64,000 bases of DNA from Sphingomonadales bacterium (GTDB lineage: Bacteria > Pseudomonadota > Alphaproteobacteria > Sphingomonadales > Sphingomonadaceae), in NCBI GenBank assembly GCA_016707885.1, contig JADJGU010000001.1:1-64000 (forward strand), in the 5' to 3' direction. Within the stretch, counting starts at the first letter, position 1, and each line of letters begins with the position of its first letter. A program made the position numbers and the translations under genes. The notes under the pieces were generated by a model. That model was not told where the DNA came from, did not search any database, and saw only the letters and a program-made list of their open reading frames with translations. Below, piece by piece: positions 9,224 through 18,273 of the stretch.

Positions 9224-10851
9224 TGCAATCCTCTCTTGATCAGTATCGCGCCAAAGGGGGGCAGACGGCCTATCGCTGCGCGATTGACACTTTCGATTTC
9301 GATCCCGTCCTGCCCCACCGGTTCGGGCCAGCCGATGTCATCGCCAGACAAGTTGAATATACCGGTCAATCGTTCACCATCGGCCGTTCGTTCAAACACA
9401 ATGCAGTTGGCATCGGCCAGCACCACGTCGCATCCGCCGTTGCGCAGCGCAGGATAAGTGTTCCGAAGCGTGATCAGTTTGCGTGTGAGGTTGAGGAGCG
9501 AGTCCGCATCCTTTTCCTGCCTATCCACCGCACAAGCCAGATTTGACTCTCCAAGCGGCAGCCAAGGCTCGACAGTAGAAAACCCGCCCTGCTCATCCTG
9601 CGCAACCCACGGCATCGGCGTCCGGGTGCCGTCTCGGCTCAGCGTAAGCGGCCAGTTTGCAGTTGCTTCAGGATCCTGCAATTTCTCGAAGGGTATCTCA
9701 ACCTGCGTCAGGCCCAGTTCCTCACCCTGCCAAAGGATGATGTTGCCGCGCAGGCAAGCGAGCAGCAGCAATGCCATGCGGGCAAAGGCATCTTCCTGGC
9801 CTTTAGGTGCCCAACGACTGATCCAGCGCGGTGCATCATGGTTCGAAAAGGCCCAGCTTGGCCAGCCAATCCCCTCCTCGGTTGGCCAGCTTTCAAGCGC
9901 ATCACGGATAAGTGCCGGTGTCAATTTGTCCGCATATAGAAAGTCAAATCCATAGGCGCTGTTGAAATGGTTTTCGCCCTCCGTAAAAGCCTTCATCTCG
10001 CGATCAGGGTCTGCTCCCCCGACCTCCGCCACCGTGAAGCGATCGGGATATTGATCGGTCAATGCTCGGATGCGCTCGACAAATTTCGGGATATCGGGAT
10101 GCGACTGATTGTGCACCTTTAACTGAAAATCAAAAGGCCTTGTGCGGGGACCGTTGCCATCGGGGGCGGGAGGATTGTCGCGAAGCTCCAGATCGTGCAT
10201 CGCAAAGTTGATCGCATCAACCCTGAAGCCGTCGACGCCGCGATCTAACCAGAATTTGGCAACGCCCAGCAACGCTTCCTGCACTTCCGGATTATGCACA
10301 TTCAACTGCGGCTGCTCGCGCAAGAAATTGTGCATATAATATTGGCCGCGGCGGGCATCCCATGTCCAGGCCGGACCGCCAAACACCGATTGCCAGTTGT
10401 TAGGCGGCGATCCATCGGCCTTGGGATCGGCCCAGACATACCAGTCAGACTTTGGATTATCGCGTGAACTGCGGCTTTCAGCAAACCAGGCATGCTGATC
10501 CGATGTATGCGAATAGACCTGGTCGATGATGACCTTCAGACCCAAATCGTGCGCCTTTTCGATCAGCACGTCGAGATCGGTCAGCGTGCCGAAAATCGGA
10601 TCGACACCGCAATAATCGGCAACGTCATAGCCAAAATCGCGCATGGGCGAGGTGAAGAAGGGTGACAACCAGATCGCGTCCACACCAAGCGACGCGACAT
10701 AATCCAGCCTGTTGGTGATGCCCGGCAAGTCCCCTACCCCGTCGCCATTGCTATCGGCAAAGCTGCGGGGGTAAATCTGGTAAATCACGGCACCGCGCCA
10801 CCATGGCTGATGTGACGATGCGGATGCTTCAATTTTCTGCATATCGTTCAT
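9220..10851 (-). CDS. GH13 alpha-glucosidase (oligo-1,6-/maltooligosaccharide-type), cytoplasmic
   Basis: About 543 residues with the GH13 barrel: AVIYQIYPRSFADSNGDGVG at the first strand, GVDGFRVDAINFAM with the nucleophile Asp, FTVAEVGG with the acid/base Glu, and FSNHDAPRW with the third Asp. There is no signal peptide, so it probably acts in the cytoplasm on short malto-oligosaccharides brought in by the MFS transporter. The ATG at 10851 is chosen because it overlaps the amylase TGA as ATGA; the frame can be extended to 10863. Members of this subgroup (GH13_23-like) are alpha-glucosidases with broad maltose/isomaltose activity. Confidence 0.9.
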   Translation of the reverse strand: MNDMQKIEASASSHQPWWRGAVIYQIYPRSFADSNGDGVGDLPGITNRLDYVASLGVDAIWLSPFFTSPMRDFGYDVADYCGVDPIFGTLTDLDVLIEKAHDLGLKVIIDQVYSHTSDQHAWFAESRSSRDNPKSDWYVWADPKADGSPPNNWQSVFGGPAWTWDARRGQYYMHNFLREQPQLNVHNPEVQEALLGVAKFWLDRGVDGFRVDAINFAMHDLELRDNPPAPDGNGPRTRPFDFQLKVHNQSHPDIPKFVERIRALTDQYPDRFTVAEVGGADPDREMKAFTEGENHFNSAYGFDFLYADKLTPALIRDALESWPTEEGIGWPSWAFSNHDAPRWISRWAPKGQEDAFARMALLLLACLRGNIILWQGEELGLTQVEIPFEKLQDPEATANWPLTLSRDGTRTPMPWVAQDEQGGFSTVEPWLPLGESNLACAVDRQEKDADSLLNLTRKLITLRNTYPALRNGGCDVVLADANCIVFERTADGERLTGIFNLSGDDIGWPEPVGQDGIEIESVNRAAIGRLPPFGAILIKRGLQ

Positions 10852-12641
10852 TTTACGGTACAAATCGCATAATCGAGCGGCGCCAGTTCAAAGACAGCAG
10901 AACCCGGCGCACGAACCGCAGCCGGGCAGTTACCCATTAACGTTTCGAACCCGGTTGTGCGGATATCGATTTCCACATTGGCTTTGAACGGCTCGGTTGA
11001 GGTGTTGAAAACGGCGAGAATTTCCTTGCCACTCTGCTTGTCTATACGTGAGAAAGACAAAAGCCCCGGCTTGTCGGAATAGTTACGGACGATCTGTTCG
11101 CCTCGCCGCAAAGCCACTTGGTTGGTCCGGAGATCAGCCAATTTGGTGATGGCGGCGTAAATCGGATGCGTCTGGTCAAAATTATCCTTGCTGTGGTTCG
11201 ATTGCGTCCCGACCAACTTATTGTCGAGATACACGGCAACCTTTGAGGCAAATAATGTTTCGCGCGCGTCCTGATCATTGCCGTCGCCGGCAAAGCCTTG
11301 TTCATCGCCCGAATAGACAGTCGGCACGCCGCGCGTCGTAAACATCAGCGCATGCCCTAGAATGACGCGCTTCAATATTTCGGCATCGTCCGCCTGCGGC
11401 TTCGCCGACCGCATTTCACGCGCGAAACGGCCATTGTCATGATTGCCGAGGAAGGTGGGCAGTCGGCGGCCTTGATTAGCCGTGTCTGCATAGAGCGCAT
11501 CAGCGTCGGTCAACTGGTTGAACAGTTCGGTTCCAAACCGACCCCCAACCATTTCGATAGCGGCCCGACGGAATGCAAAGTCCAGCACCGACGGAAGGCC
11601 GGCAATCCGGGTGTAATAGGCCTGCTCATGGACATTCACACCGTCATTCGCGACTTCGCCAAAGATATGGAAATTGGGGATGCCTCGGGCTTTGGCGCGT
11701 TCCAGCATAGGAGGCGCAAATTTCTGCCAAAATTCCGGGTTCACATGCTTGGCGGTATCAATGCGGAAACCGTCGATCCCGTATTTGTCGATCCACGATG
11801 CATAGATTTCGATGAAACCGTCAACAACTCGCGGGTTTTCGGTATACACATCATCGAGCCCGACAAAATCGCCCATCGTGCTGTTTTCGCCGCGAAACGT
11901 AGTGTCGCCACGATTGTGGTAATAGCGCACATCGTTGAGCCAAGCGGGTACTTTGACGTTAGCCTCGACCTCGGGAACGGTCGGCGTATAAGCAAAATTC
12001 ATATCGGTCAGCTTGGCAAAATTCTCCGCTGTCCGAACCCTGTCACCCTCGAAACCCTTGTTGATCTCAGCTGCATCAGACGCGCGGCGCGAATAGGGGA
12101 AGTCTGCACGACTGCGATAGGCACAAGCCGATGTCGGGCATTCCTTATACTGGATGACATCGGCCGTATGGTTGGTGATGATGTCCATATAGACCTTCAT
12201 CCCGCGCGCATGCGCCGCGTTTACAAAGGCCTTGAACTCATCATTGGTGCCGAAATGCGGATCGACTGACGTGAAATCCGTCACCCAATAACCATGATAG
12301 CCTGCACTTTCCTGCCCCGCCCCGCCTTGCACAGGCTTGTTCTTGAAGATCGGCGCAAACCAGATCGCAGTCATTCCCAGCGACTGGATATAATCGAGCC
12401 TCTGGGTTAGCCCTTTAAGGTCGCCGCCCTGATAGAAGCCCTTATGCGTCGGGTCGAAGCCATGCTTCATCCGGTCCCCCTTGATACCGCCGGTATCGTT
12501 CTTTGGATCACCATTGGCAAAGCGATCCGGCAGGACGAAATAGATGACCTCATCTTCGGGCAAACGATCTCGGAACGATTGGGCCGATATCGGCGTAACA
12601 ATATTAGCGGCCAAAGCTGCAGCGAGGAGCAGGTTACGCAT
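10848..12641 (-). CDS. Periplasmic GH13 alpha-amylase
   Basis: A 597-residue exported amylase with a signal peptide (AANIVTPISAQ). The catalytic regions are GIDGFRIDTAKHVN (nucleophile), FHIFGEVAND (acid/base) and FLGNHDNGRF (transition-state Asp), with VYMDIITNHT as conserved region I. An insertion with two Cys (KECPTSACAY) may form a disulfide, consistent with periplasmic location. It would cut maltodextrins taken up by the TonB receptor. The ATG at 12641 is preferred to the TTG at 12647 because CAGGAG sits about 7 bases before the ATG. It is coupled to halogenase 2 upstream and to the GH13 glucosidase downstream. Confidence 0.9.
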   Translation of the reverse strand: MRNLLLAAALAANIVTPISAQSFRDRLPEDEVIYFVLPDRFANGDPKNDTGGIKGDRMKHGFDPTHKGFYQGGDLKGLTQRLDYIQSLGMTAIWFAPIFKNKPVQGGAGQESAGYHGYWVTDFTSVDPHFGTNDEFKAFVNAAHARGMKVYMDIITNHTADVIQYKECPTSACAYRSRADFPYSRRASDAAEINKGFEGDRVRTAENFAKLTDMNFAYTPTVPEVEANVKVPAWLNDVRYYHNRGDTTFRGENSTMGDFVGLDDVYTENPRVVDGFIEIYASWIDKYGIDGFRIDTAKHVNPEFWQKFAPPMLERAKARGIPNFHIFGEVANDGVNVHEQAYYTRIAGLPSVLDFAFRRAAIEMVGGRFGTELFNQLTDADALYADTANQGRRLPTFLGNHDNGRFAREMRSAKPQADDAEILKRVILGHALMFTTRGVPTVYSGDEQGFAGDGNDQDARETLFASKVAVYLDNKLVGTQSNHSKDNFDQTHPIYAAITKLADLRTNQVALRRGEQIVRNYSDKPGLLSFSRIDKQSGKEILAVFNTSTEPFKANVEIDIRTTGFETLMGNCPAAVRAPGSAVFELAPLDYAICTVK

Positions 12642-12643
12642 CG

Positions 12644-14128
12644 TCAATCTCCTGAAGAACAGTTTTGGCGGATATATTCCGAATGCTCGGGCATCCGCCC
12701 GATCTTCGCGGCAATCACCTCTTCGATGGACGCCAGATATTTATCGACCGCTTCATCGCCTGGCGCGTTCGCAAGCGGATGATACGACTCCGGATCGATT
12801 CCCTGCCCGATCAACACCTGCAGCCACCCGGTTTCGGTAAACAGTTCCTCATTGTAACGGAATAAACGGCCGCTTGAACGGAACAGTTCAAGTTTGTGCT
12901 GCAAGCTATCGGTCAGTTCAAGCTTTCTACATGCCTGCCAGAACGGTTCCTCACGGCCGTTCGCCCAGTAATGGAGCACGAGGAAATCACGGATAGTTTC
13001 AAACTCGAATGTCATTTGCCGGTTGAAACGCTCGACTTCGGCCCCGGCAATGCCACCGGCGGGCAAGAGGTCTATCAAATGCTTGATGCCGGACTGGACA
13101 AGGTGAAGGCTGGTCGACTCCAGAGGCTCTAGAAAGCCGCAGGAAAGGCCAAGCGATACGACGTTCTTTTTCCAGAAGTGTCGGCGGTGCCCGGTGGTAA
13201 ACCGGATTGGCTTTGGCTCTGCCAGCGGCTCTCCATCAAGGTTTGCGAGCAAGGTTTCTGCCGCGCGTTCATCGTCCAGATAGTCACTGCAGTAAACATA
13301 GCCATTGCCGATGCGATGCTGAAGCGGGATACGCCATTGCCAGCCTGCTTCGCGGGCCGACGCACGGGTATAGGGCAACAATTTATCTGCCGATCGGCAC
13401 GGCACCGCGAGTGCGCGGTTGCATGGCAACCATTTGGACCAATCGACATATTCCGATCCGACTGCATCACCAATCAGCAAACCGCGAAAGCCGGAGCAAT
13501 CGATGAACAGATCGCCCTCAATCAGCTCTCCGCTTTCCAGTTTGACACCAGTGACAGCGCCGCTCTCGCCATCGAGCGGCACGTCGATAATGCGGCCTTC
13601 ATGGCGGATAACGCCGCGCGTCTCGGCATATGTACGTAGCATTGCTGCATATAGCCCGGCATCGAAATGATAGGCATATGTCGGAGCGCCCAACGGTGCT
13701 TGCGGTAGCGGATCAGTGCGTGAAAAACGATTTGCCCGCGCGCTACATTCGGTCAGGCTATAATGATCGAGCGTCCGGGCCTTGCCCCGGGCCCTGGCCT
13801 GCAACCAATAATGATGGAATGGAACCAGCCCCAGATCACGTCCGACCTGCCCAAATGAATGCATGTAGCGGTGGCCAGGTGCGCGCCAGCCATCGAATTC
13901 GATACCCAGTTTGAACGTGCCATTGGTCGCTTTCAGGAATTCATTCTCGTCGATTCCCAAAACACCGTTGAACAACAAAATTTGAGGAATGGTCGCCTCA
14001 CCTACGCCGACGGTTCCGATTTGATCGGATTCGACAAGGGTGATCTTCCAATCGGGTGTCAGAAGCCGGGACACGGCAGCCGCAGCCATCCAGCCCGCAG
14101 ATCCGCCTCCAACAATGACTATACGCAT
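12644..14128 (-). CDS. Flavin-dependent (tryptophan-type) halogenase 2
   Basis: A second, divergent halogenase of 494 residues. It shows VGGGSAGWMAA at the N-terminus for FAD binding, the catalytic K73 in TFKLGIEFDGW, and the WxWxIP signature as W263-Q-W265-R-I-P. It shares only motif-level similarity with halogenase 1, so the two are probably old paralogues rather than a recent duplication. It is the first gene after the TonB receptor, separated from it by 83 bases that hold a strong stem-loop. The position directly after the receptor suggests its substrate is imported by, or attached to, the same transport system, but that is inference. Confidence 0.87.
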   Translation of the reverse strand: MRIVIVGGGSAGWMAAAAVSRLLTPDWKITLVESDQIGTVGVGEATIPQILLFNGVLGIDENEFLKATNGTFKLGIEFDGWRAPGHRYMHSFGQVGRDLGLVPFHHYWLQARARGKARTLDHYSLTECSARANRFSRTDPLPQAPLGAPTYAYHFDAGLYAAMLRTYAETRGVIRHEGRIIDVPLDGESGAVTGVKLESGELIEGDLFIDCSGFRGLLIGDAVGSEYVDWSKWLPCNRALAVPCRSADKLLPYTRASAREAGWQWRIPLQHRIGNGYVYCSDYLDDERAAETLLANLDGEPLAEPKPIRFTTGHRRHFWKKNVVSLGLSCGFLEPLESTSLHLVQSGIKHLIDLLPAGGIAGAEVERFNRQMTFEFETIRDFLVLHYWANGREEPFWQACRKLELTDSLQHKLELFRSSGRLFRYNEELFTETGWLQVLIGQGIDPESYHPLANAPGDEAVDKYLASIEEVIAAKIGRMPEHSEYIRQNCSSGD

Positions 14129-14172
14129 CTGTCCTGCCTGCCTTGTTTGCGGAGCCGCACGGCCCGAAAATC

Positions 14173-14203
14173 AATGGGGCGCCGCCGATGGCAGCGCCCC
14201 ATT
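14173..14203 (-). terminator. Stem-loop between TonB receptor and halogenase 2
   Basis: Arms AATGGGGCG (14173-14181) and CGCCCCATT (14195-14203) form a perfect 9-bp stem 8 bases after the receptor stop. Only a weak T-rich stretch follows, so it may be a partial terminator or an mRNA-end stabiliser. It would lower expression of the enzymes relative to the receptor. Confidence 0.6.
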
Positions 14204-14211
14204 TGTAGGTA

Positions 14212-16926
14212 TCAGAACTTGAAAGTGATGCCAGCCTGATAACGGCGGCCATATGTCTGATAGTCGATCACTTCAAGCGGAGCGCCCGGATTGATCGTCG
14301 AGAATGGCTCGTTCGTCAGGTTCTGGCCCTGGATGAACAGCGACAGGCCTTCGAGGCTGCTGCCCGGCTGGAAATCATAGCCAAGCTGAGCGTCGACGAT
14401 CATTTCGCCGCGTGCACGGCGGCGGACACGGTTGCCGCCGAAGCCGGACAGTTCGCCCTGGAAGGTAGAACGGTAACGGACGCTACCACGGGCGCTGAAG
14501 CCATTCTTTTCGAAATAGGCGGTGCCGTTGGCAACCCAGCGCGAATAGCCATCAATGTCGCCATAGGGCTGACCCGGAGCCGGACGCAGCTTGCTCTTGG
14601 TGTAAGAGACACCGCCGGTTACTCCAAAGCCTTCGAGCGAGGGCGTAATGGCTTCGAACGGCAGCGTACCAGCAAGTTCGATACCGTAGATCTTGCCGCC
14701 GTCACCATTGAGCGGCGCGTTGAGCGTACCAATGCGCGAAGGAACGACCTCGGCACCGAGCGGGAAGCCCGTGTAATCGAACGGGAATTCCGCATTATAG
14801 ATCCAGTTCAGCAGCTTCTTGTAGAAGAGCTGGGCAGCGACATAACCTTTGTTTCCGAAATATTTCTCGAAAGTCAGGTCAGCCGCGTTCGCACGGATCG
14901 GTTCGAGGAACGGATTACCGCCGCTGCCGCGGATGACCGGAGTCGGACCGCTGCGATCTACACCATAGCCAATGGCAACGCGCATCTGGTCCATGCGAGG
15001 ACGCTGGATTTCACGAGCAAGGCCAAGGCGGATTACGAAATCGCTTGGCGTACGAAGCGACAGGTTGAGGCTCGGCAACCAATCCGTATAGCTGGTGCCA
15101 AGCGTCGTGGGCGTTGCCACGCCGTTGAAGAACAAGGCGCCAGAACTGCTCTGGTCGACCTTGATCATCTGGACGCCGACATTACCCGTGAGCTGGTTCG
15201 AGCCCAGTTCGGTGTCGATCGCTACCTGCAGATAGCCGGTAATCAGCTCTTCATTCACTTCGTAATTCTTGGAAATCACGTCCTGAACCGCATTGGGCAC
15301 CAGGCGGTAGATTCCGTTATTGAGAAGTTCCTGGGGATCATAACCGATGACCGGGCCGAGGCCGAGATAGTTCAGGTTGGTCGGACGCAGCAGATACTGG
15401 TCAGGCACGCGAAGATCAGCAGCACCGCTTGCGAGGACGACGAAATATTCGTCCGCAAACAACGATTTGCCGCGAGCATTATAGGCAACGCCAGCGCGAA
15501 CCGCCGAGAAGAAGCCATCCAGTTCCTTTTCAAGGTCGAAGCGGACGGTGGTCAACTCATCGTCGACAAGGCGATCATTATAATAACCGTCCTGACCACC
15601 GGCGATGCCGCCCCAGCCCATCGGGGAGGTCAGGCGGATCAGGTTCGGATCGGAATAGTTGAGCGTCGGACGGAACACGGTTCCGGAGGTGCGCTGCGTA
15701 AAACCGATGGTGTCACGAGCGCCAACGCCCTGGCCACGGCCGGTACCTGCATTTGACTCGAAAATCAGCTCGTTGCGATCAGTACGCGAAGTGCCCCAGT
15801 CAAAGGTTGCATTCCAGCCGTTACCGATGTCCCAATCGATGTTGAGACCGGTCGAAAGCAGGTCTGCTGAGCGAACCAGCTTGTGATTGTTCACGACCGC
15901 TTCGATATCGGTGAAAGTGCCATTGACGATATGGCCGTCCTGCACGGTATAACCCGGGTTGATACCCGCCGAAGTCCAGCCAAACGCGCTCGACAGCGGC
16001 AGTTCGATACCGCGCTTGATGATATCGTCATCAAACTTCGAATAGAAGATATCGGCAGTCAGGCGGACATTGTCCGAAAGGTCGCCCTGCAAGGTTCCGC
16101 CTAGGCCAAAACGCTTCAGATTGGTCGAGGTAACGAACGATTTGTTACCTGCGATCAGGCGAGCGCCTGCAAAGTCGTTATAACCCCAAGCGTTGTATTC
16201 CTGAACCTGGTACGACTCGTCGACATAGCTTGCGGTAAGCGCGATGCCGATGGTATCGCCACCGAACTGGTCGATGTAAGTCGCGTTGACGCGATATCCC
16301 TTGTCGTCAGATCCGGCATTCAGCTTGCCCAGATCTGTGATGCTTCCCTTGACGCCGAAAGCCAGCACGCGCTTGCCTGTTTCCAGCGGGCGCGCGGTGC
16401 GAATATCAACCGTGCCCACAAGACCCTGACCGATAATGTTGGCAGCGGGTGTCTTGTAGACATTAACCTGGCTGACCATTTCCGAGGGGTACTGGTCGAA
16501 TTCGACGGCGCGGTTGTCGCCGGTCGAGGTTTGCTCGCGACCGTTGAGAAGGGTCTGCGACAGATCGGGGCCAAAACCGCGGATCGAGATGAACGCCGAG
16601 CGGCCGTTCAGGCGCTGCGAGGTCAGGCCCGGCAGGCGAGCGATCGATTCAGCGATCGACGCGTCAGGCAGCTTGCCGATATCTTCGGCGGAGACCGATT
16701 CAACAATCTGTTCGGCATTTTTCTTTTCGGCGACAGCGCTTTCCAGCGCCGCACGGAAACCGGTTACGACGATCGCACCCTCTTCTTCAGCCACATCTTC
16801 GGCAGCCGCGTCTTGCGCATATGCTGCACCCGGCAGCGCAGCAAAAACTGCAAAGGCCAGCGCGGTTGCGCTGGTCGTATGCGCAAGGCGCGCACGTACT
16901 TCATTCGTGTTCCACGAAGCAGACAT
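14212..16926 (-). CDS. TonB-dependent outer-membrane receptor, maltodextrin-type (MalA-like)
   Basis: A 904-residue receptor with a long signal peptide ending near residue 37 (AAYAQ) and a TonB-box-like IVVTGFRAAL at about residues 52-61. The plug domain (SVSAEDIGKLPD, GRSAFISIRGFG, PAANIIGQGLVGTVDIRTARPL) is followed by a 22-strand-type barrel closing in ITFKF. This subclass takes up oligosaccharides in Caulobacter, Xanthomonas and sphingomonads. With the divergent LacI regulator, the MFS transporter and the amylases it forms the same set as the Caulobacter malA-malI-malY system. The ATG is preceded by a purine-rich AAAAGAGGGG stretch. Confidence 0.9.
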   Translation of the reverse strand: MSASWNTNEVRARLAHTTSATALAFAVFAALPGAAYAQDAAAEDVAEEEGAIVVTGFRAALESAVAEKKNAEQIVESVSAEDIGKLPDASIAESIARLPGLTSQRLNGRSAFISIRGFGPDLSQTLLNGREQTSTGDNRAVEFDQYPSEMVSQVNVYKTPAANIIGQGLVGTVDIRTARPLETGKRVLAFGVKGSITDLGKLNAGSDDKGYRVNATYIDQFGGDTIGIALTASYVDESYQVQEYNAWGYNDFAGARLIAGNKSFVTSTNLKRFGLGGTLQGDLSDNVRLTADIFYSKFDDDIIKRGIELPLSSAFGWTSAGINPGYTVQDGHIVNGTFTDIEAVVNNHKLVRSADLLSTGLNIDWDIGNGWNATFDWGTSRTDRNELIFESNAGTGRGQGVGARDTIGFTQRTSGTVFRPTLNYSDPNLIRLTSPMGWGGIAGGQDGYYNDRLVDDELTTVRFDLEKELDGFFSAVRAGVAYNARGKSLFADEYFVVLASGAADLRVPDQYLLRPTNLNYLGLGPVIGYDPQELLNNGIYRLVPNAVQDVISKNYEVNEELITGYLQVAIDTELGSNQLTGNVGVQMIKVDQSSSGALFFNGVATPTTLGTSYTDWLPSLNLSLRTPSDFVIRLGLAREIQRPRMDQMRVAIGYGVDRSGPTPVIRGSGGNPFLEPIRANAADLTFEKYFGNKGYVAAQLFYKKLLNWIYNAEFPFDYTGFPLGAEVVPSRIGTLNAPLNGDGGKIYGIELAGTLPFEAITPSLEGFGVTGGVSYTKSKLRPAPGQPYGDIDGYSRWVANGTAYFEKNGFSARGSVRYRSTFQGELSGFGGNRVRRRARGEMIVDAQLGYDFQPGSSLEGLSLFIQGQNLTNEPFSTINPGAPLEVIDYQTYGRRYQAGITFKF

Positions 16927-17017
16927 CCTGTATCCCCTCTTTTGCGGCCCAGTCGTTGCTGCACCGCTTGTTGCAACCTAAAGTGCATGGCCACCCAGTT
17001 TGGCCATCGCTGTTCAA

Positions 17018-17061
17018 ATACTACACCGACCCCGCCAAATGACAGTTATTCACATACGTAT
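17018..17061 (-). promoter_or_regulatory. Candidate promoter and operator of the TonB receptor gene
   Basis: On the minus strand a CTGTCA (17040-17045) and TAGTAT (17018-17023) are separated by 16 bases, a plausible -35/-10 pair. Just upstream lies the palindrome ATACGTAT (17054-17061), which shares TACGTAT with the larger inverted repeat found after lacI. It is a reasonable half operator for the adjacent LacI-family protein. No leader or start of transcription is proven. Confidence 0.4.
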
Positions 17062-17139
17062 TCAGAATTATGCGGTAACGTCGTTGCACGAATGCCGCAC
17101 CGCGCTTATGGTTTGTTGCAGGAGAGCCGGTCGCACCAC

Positions 17140-18171
17140 ATGCCACCACATAAGCCCACGTCATTCGATATAGCGCAGCTTGCAGGGGTTTCGCAGCCAA
17201 CGGTATCGCGCGCGCTGCGCGGCAGCCCTTCAGTTTCAGAACAAACCCGCAAACGCATCGAAGCGATTGCCCAGCAGCTAAACTACAAGGTCGACAAAAA
17301 TGCATCGAGCCTGCGAACGCAGCGCTCCAACACGCTGGCACTGCTCTTTTTCGAAGACCCGACGCCGGACGAAACCGGCATAAACCCCTTCTTTTTATCC
17401 ATGCTCGCTTCAATCACACGCACCGCAGCGCGGCGGAATCACGACCTGCTGATTTCGTTCCAGCAGCTGTCGGCAAACTGGCATGTCGATTATGAAGACA
17501 GCCGCAAGGCCGACGGCATTATCCTGCTAGGCTATGGCGATTATGAGCTTTACCAGCCCAAACTTGAGCAATTGATTCAGCAGGGAACCCATTTCGTACG
17601 CTGGGGCATGGTTGGCGGACAGGATGAAATGGGCACTACCATCGGCTGTGACAATATCGATGGTGGCAGGCTGGCAGCCGAACATCTGATTGCCCATGGC
17701 CGCAAGCACATTGCCTTTCTGGGTGACGCCTCCAGCCATTATCCCGAATTCCGGGACCGCTATCTGGGCGCAAGAAACGCAATCTCTGCAGCAGGGCTGG
17801 ACATTGCTATTGGCTTGCAAATCGACGCGCTGAATACCGAACAATCTGGCTTTGATGCTGCGCAGCAATTGATAGGAAGCGGGCTAAGGTTTGACGCAAT
17901 TTTTGCCGCAAGCGACCTAATTGCTATCGGCGCCATCAGGGCAATTGAGGATGCGAGCCTCAGCATTCCGGGCGACGTCGCCATCATCGGTTTTGATGAC
18001 ATTCCTGCGGCCAGCCTTGCGCATCCGCCTTTAACGACAGTTCAGCAAGACTATCGCACAGCGGGCGAGGTTCTGGTCGATTCACTGCTCAAACTAATCG
18101 AGGGCAATAGCGCGGAGGGCTATATGCTGCCCGCCAAACTGGTTGTCCGCAAATCATGCGGAGCGCATTGA
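17140..18171 (+). CDS. LacI-family transcriptional regulator (MalI-like)
   Basis: A 343-residue LacI/GalR protein. The N-terminal helix-turn-helix reads [20 protein letters not shown] and is followed by a hinge ([13 protein letters not shown]) and a periplasmic-binding-protein-like sensor domain ending in the usual [20 protein letters not shown] segment. The frame is open far upstream, to 16531, but the ATG at 17140 puts the HTH where it belongs; an ATG at 17092 would add 16 residues. Located between the TonB receptor (divergent) and the sugar transporter, it most likely controls both through TACGTAT-type operators. Such regulators respond to maltose or a breakdown product. Confidence 0.88.
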   Translation: MPPHKPTSFDIAQLAGVSQPTVSRALRGSPSVSEQTRKRIEAIAQQLNYKVDKNASSLRTQRSNTLALLFFEDPTPDETGINPFFLSMLASITRTAARRNHDLLISFQQLSANWHVDYEDSRKADGIILLGYGDYELYQPKLEQLIQQGTHFVRWGMVGGQDEMGTTIGCDNIDGGRLAAEHLIAHGRKHIAFLGDASSHYPEFRDRYLGARNAISAAGLDIAIGLQIDALNTEQSGFDAAQQLIGSGLRFDAIFAASDLIAIGAIRAIEDASLSIPGDVAIIGFDDIPAASLAHPPLTTVQQDYRTAGEVLVDSLLKLIEGNSAEGYMLPAKLVVRKSCGAH

Positions 18172-18176
18172 AAAGC

Positions 18177-18194
18177 TACGTATTCGTATACGTA
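18177..18194. promoter_or_regulatory. LacI-type operator candidate upstream of the MFS transporter
   Basis: TACGTAT, four bases (TCGT), then ATACGTA make a perfect 7-bp inverted repeat six bases after the lacI stop and about 80 bases before the transporter ATG. The same TACGTAT core occurs in front of the TonB receptor gene. The symmetry and position fit binding by the LacI-family protein encoded next to it. Confidence 0.55.
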
Positions 18195-18273
18195 AGCTAT
18201 TTGCCCTGCCCGCAGCATTGCCGCGCCGCCACTTCGCTGCCACCTTGCGGCAAAAGATAATCGGGAGAGGATT

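Noticed and set aside
12644..14128. Halogenases as part of a natural-product (pyrrolnitrin or rebeccamycin-like) cluster
   Set aside because: No NRPS, PKS or tryptophan-processing genes are present; all neighbours are carbohydrate genes.
16531..17139. 203-residue N-terminal extension of the LacI protein
   Set aside because: It overlaps the start of the TonB receptor gene on the other strand and would put the HTH far from the N-terminus, unlike any LacI-family protein.
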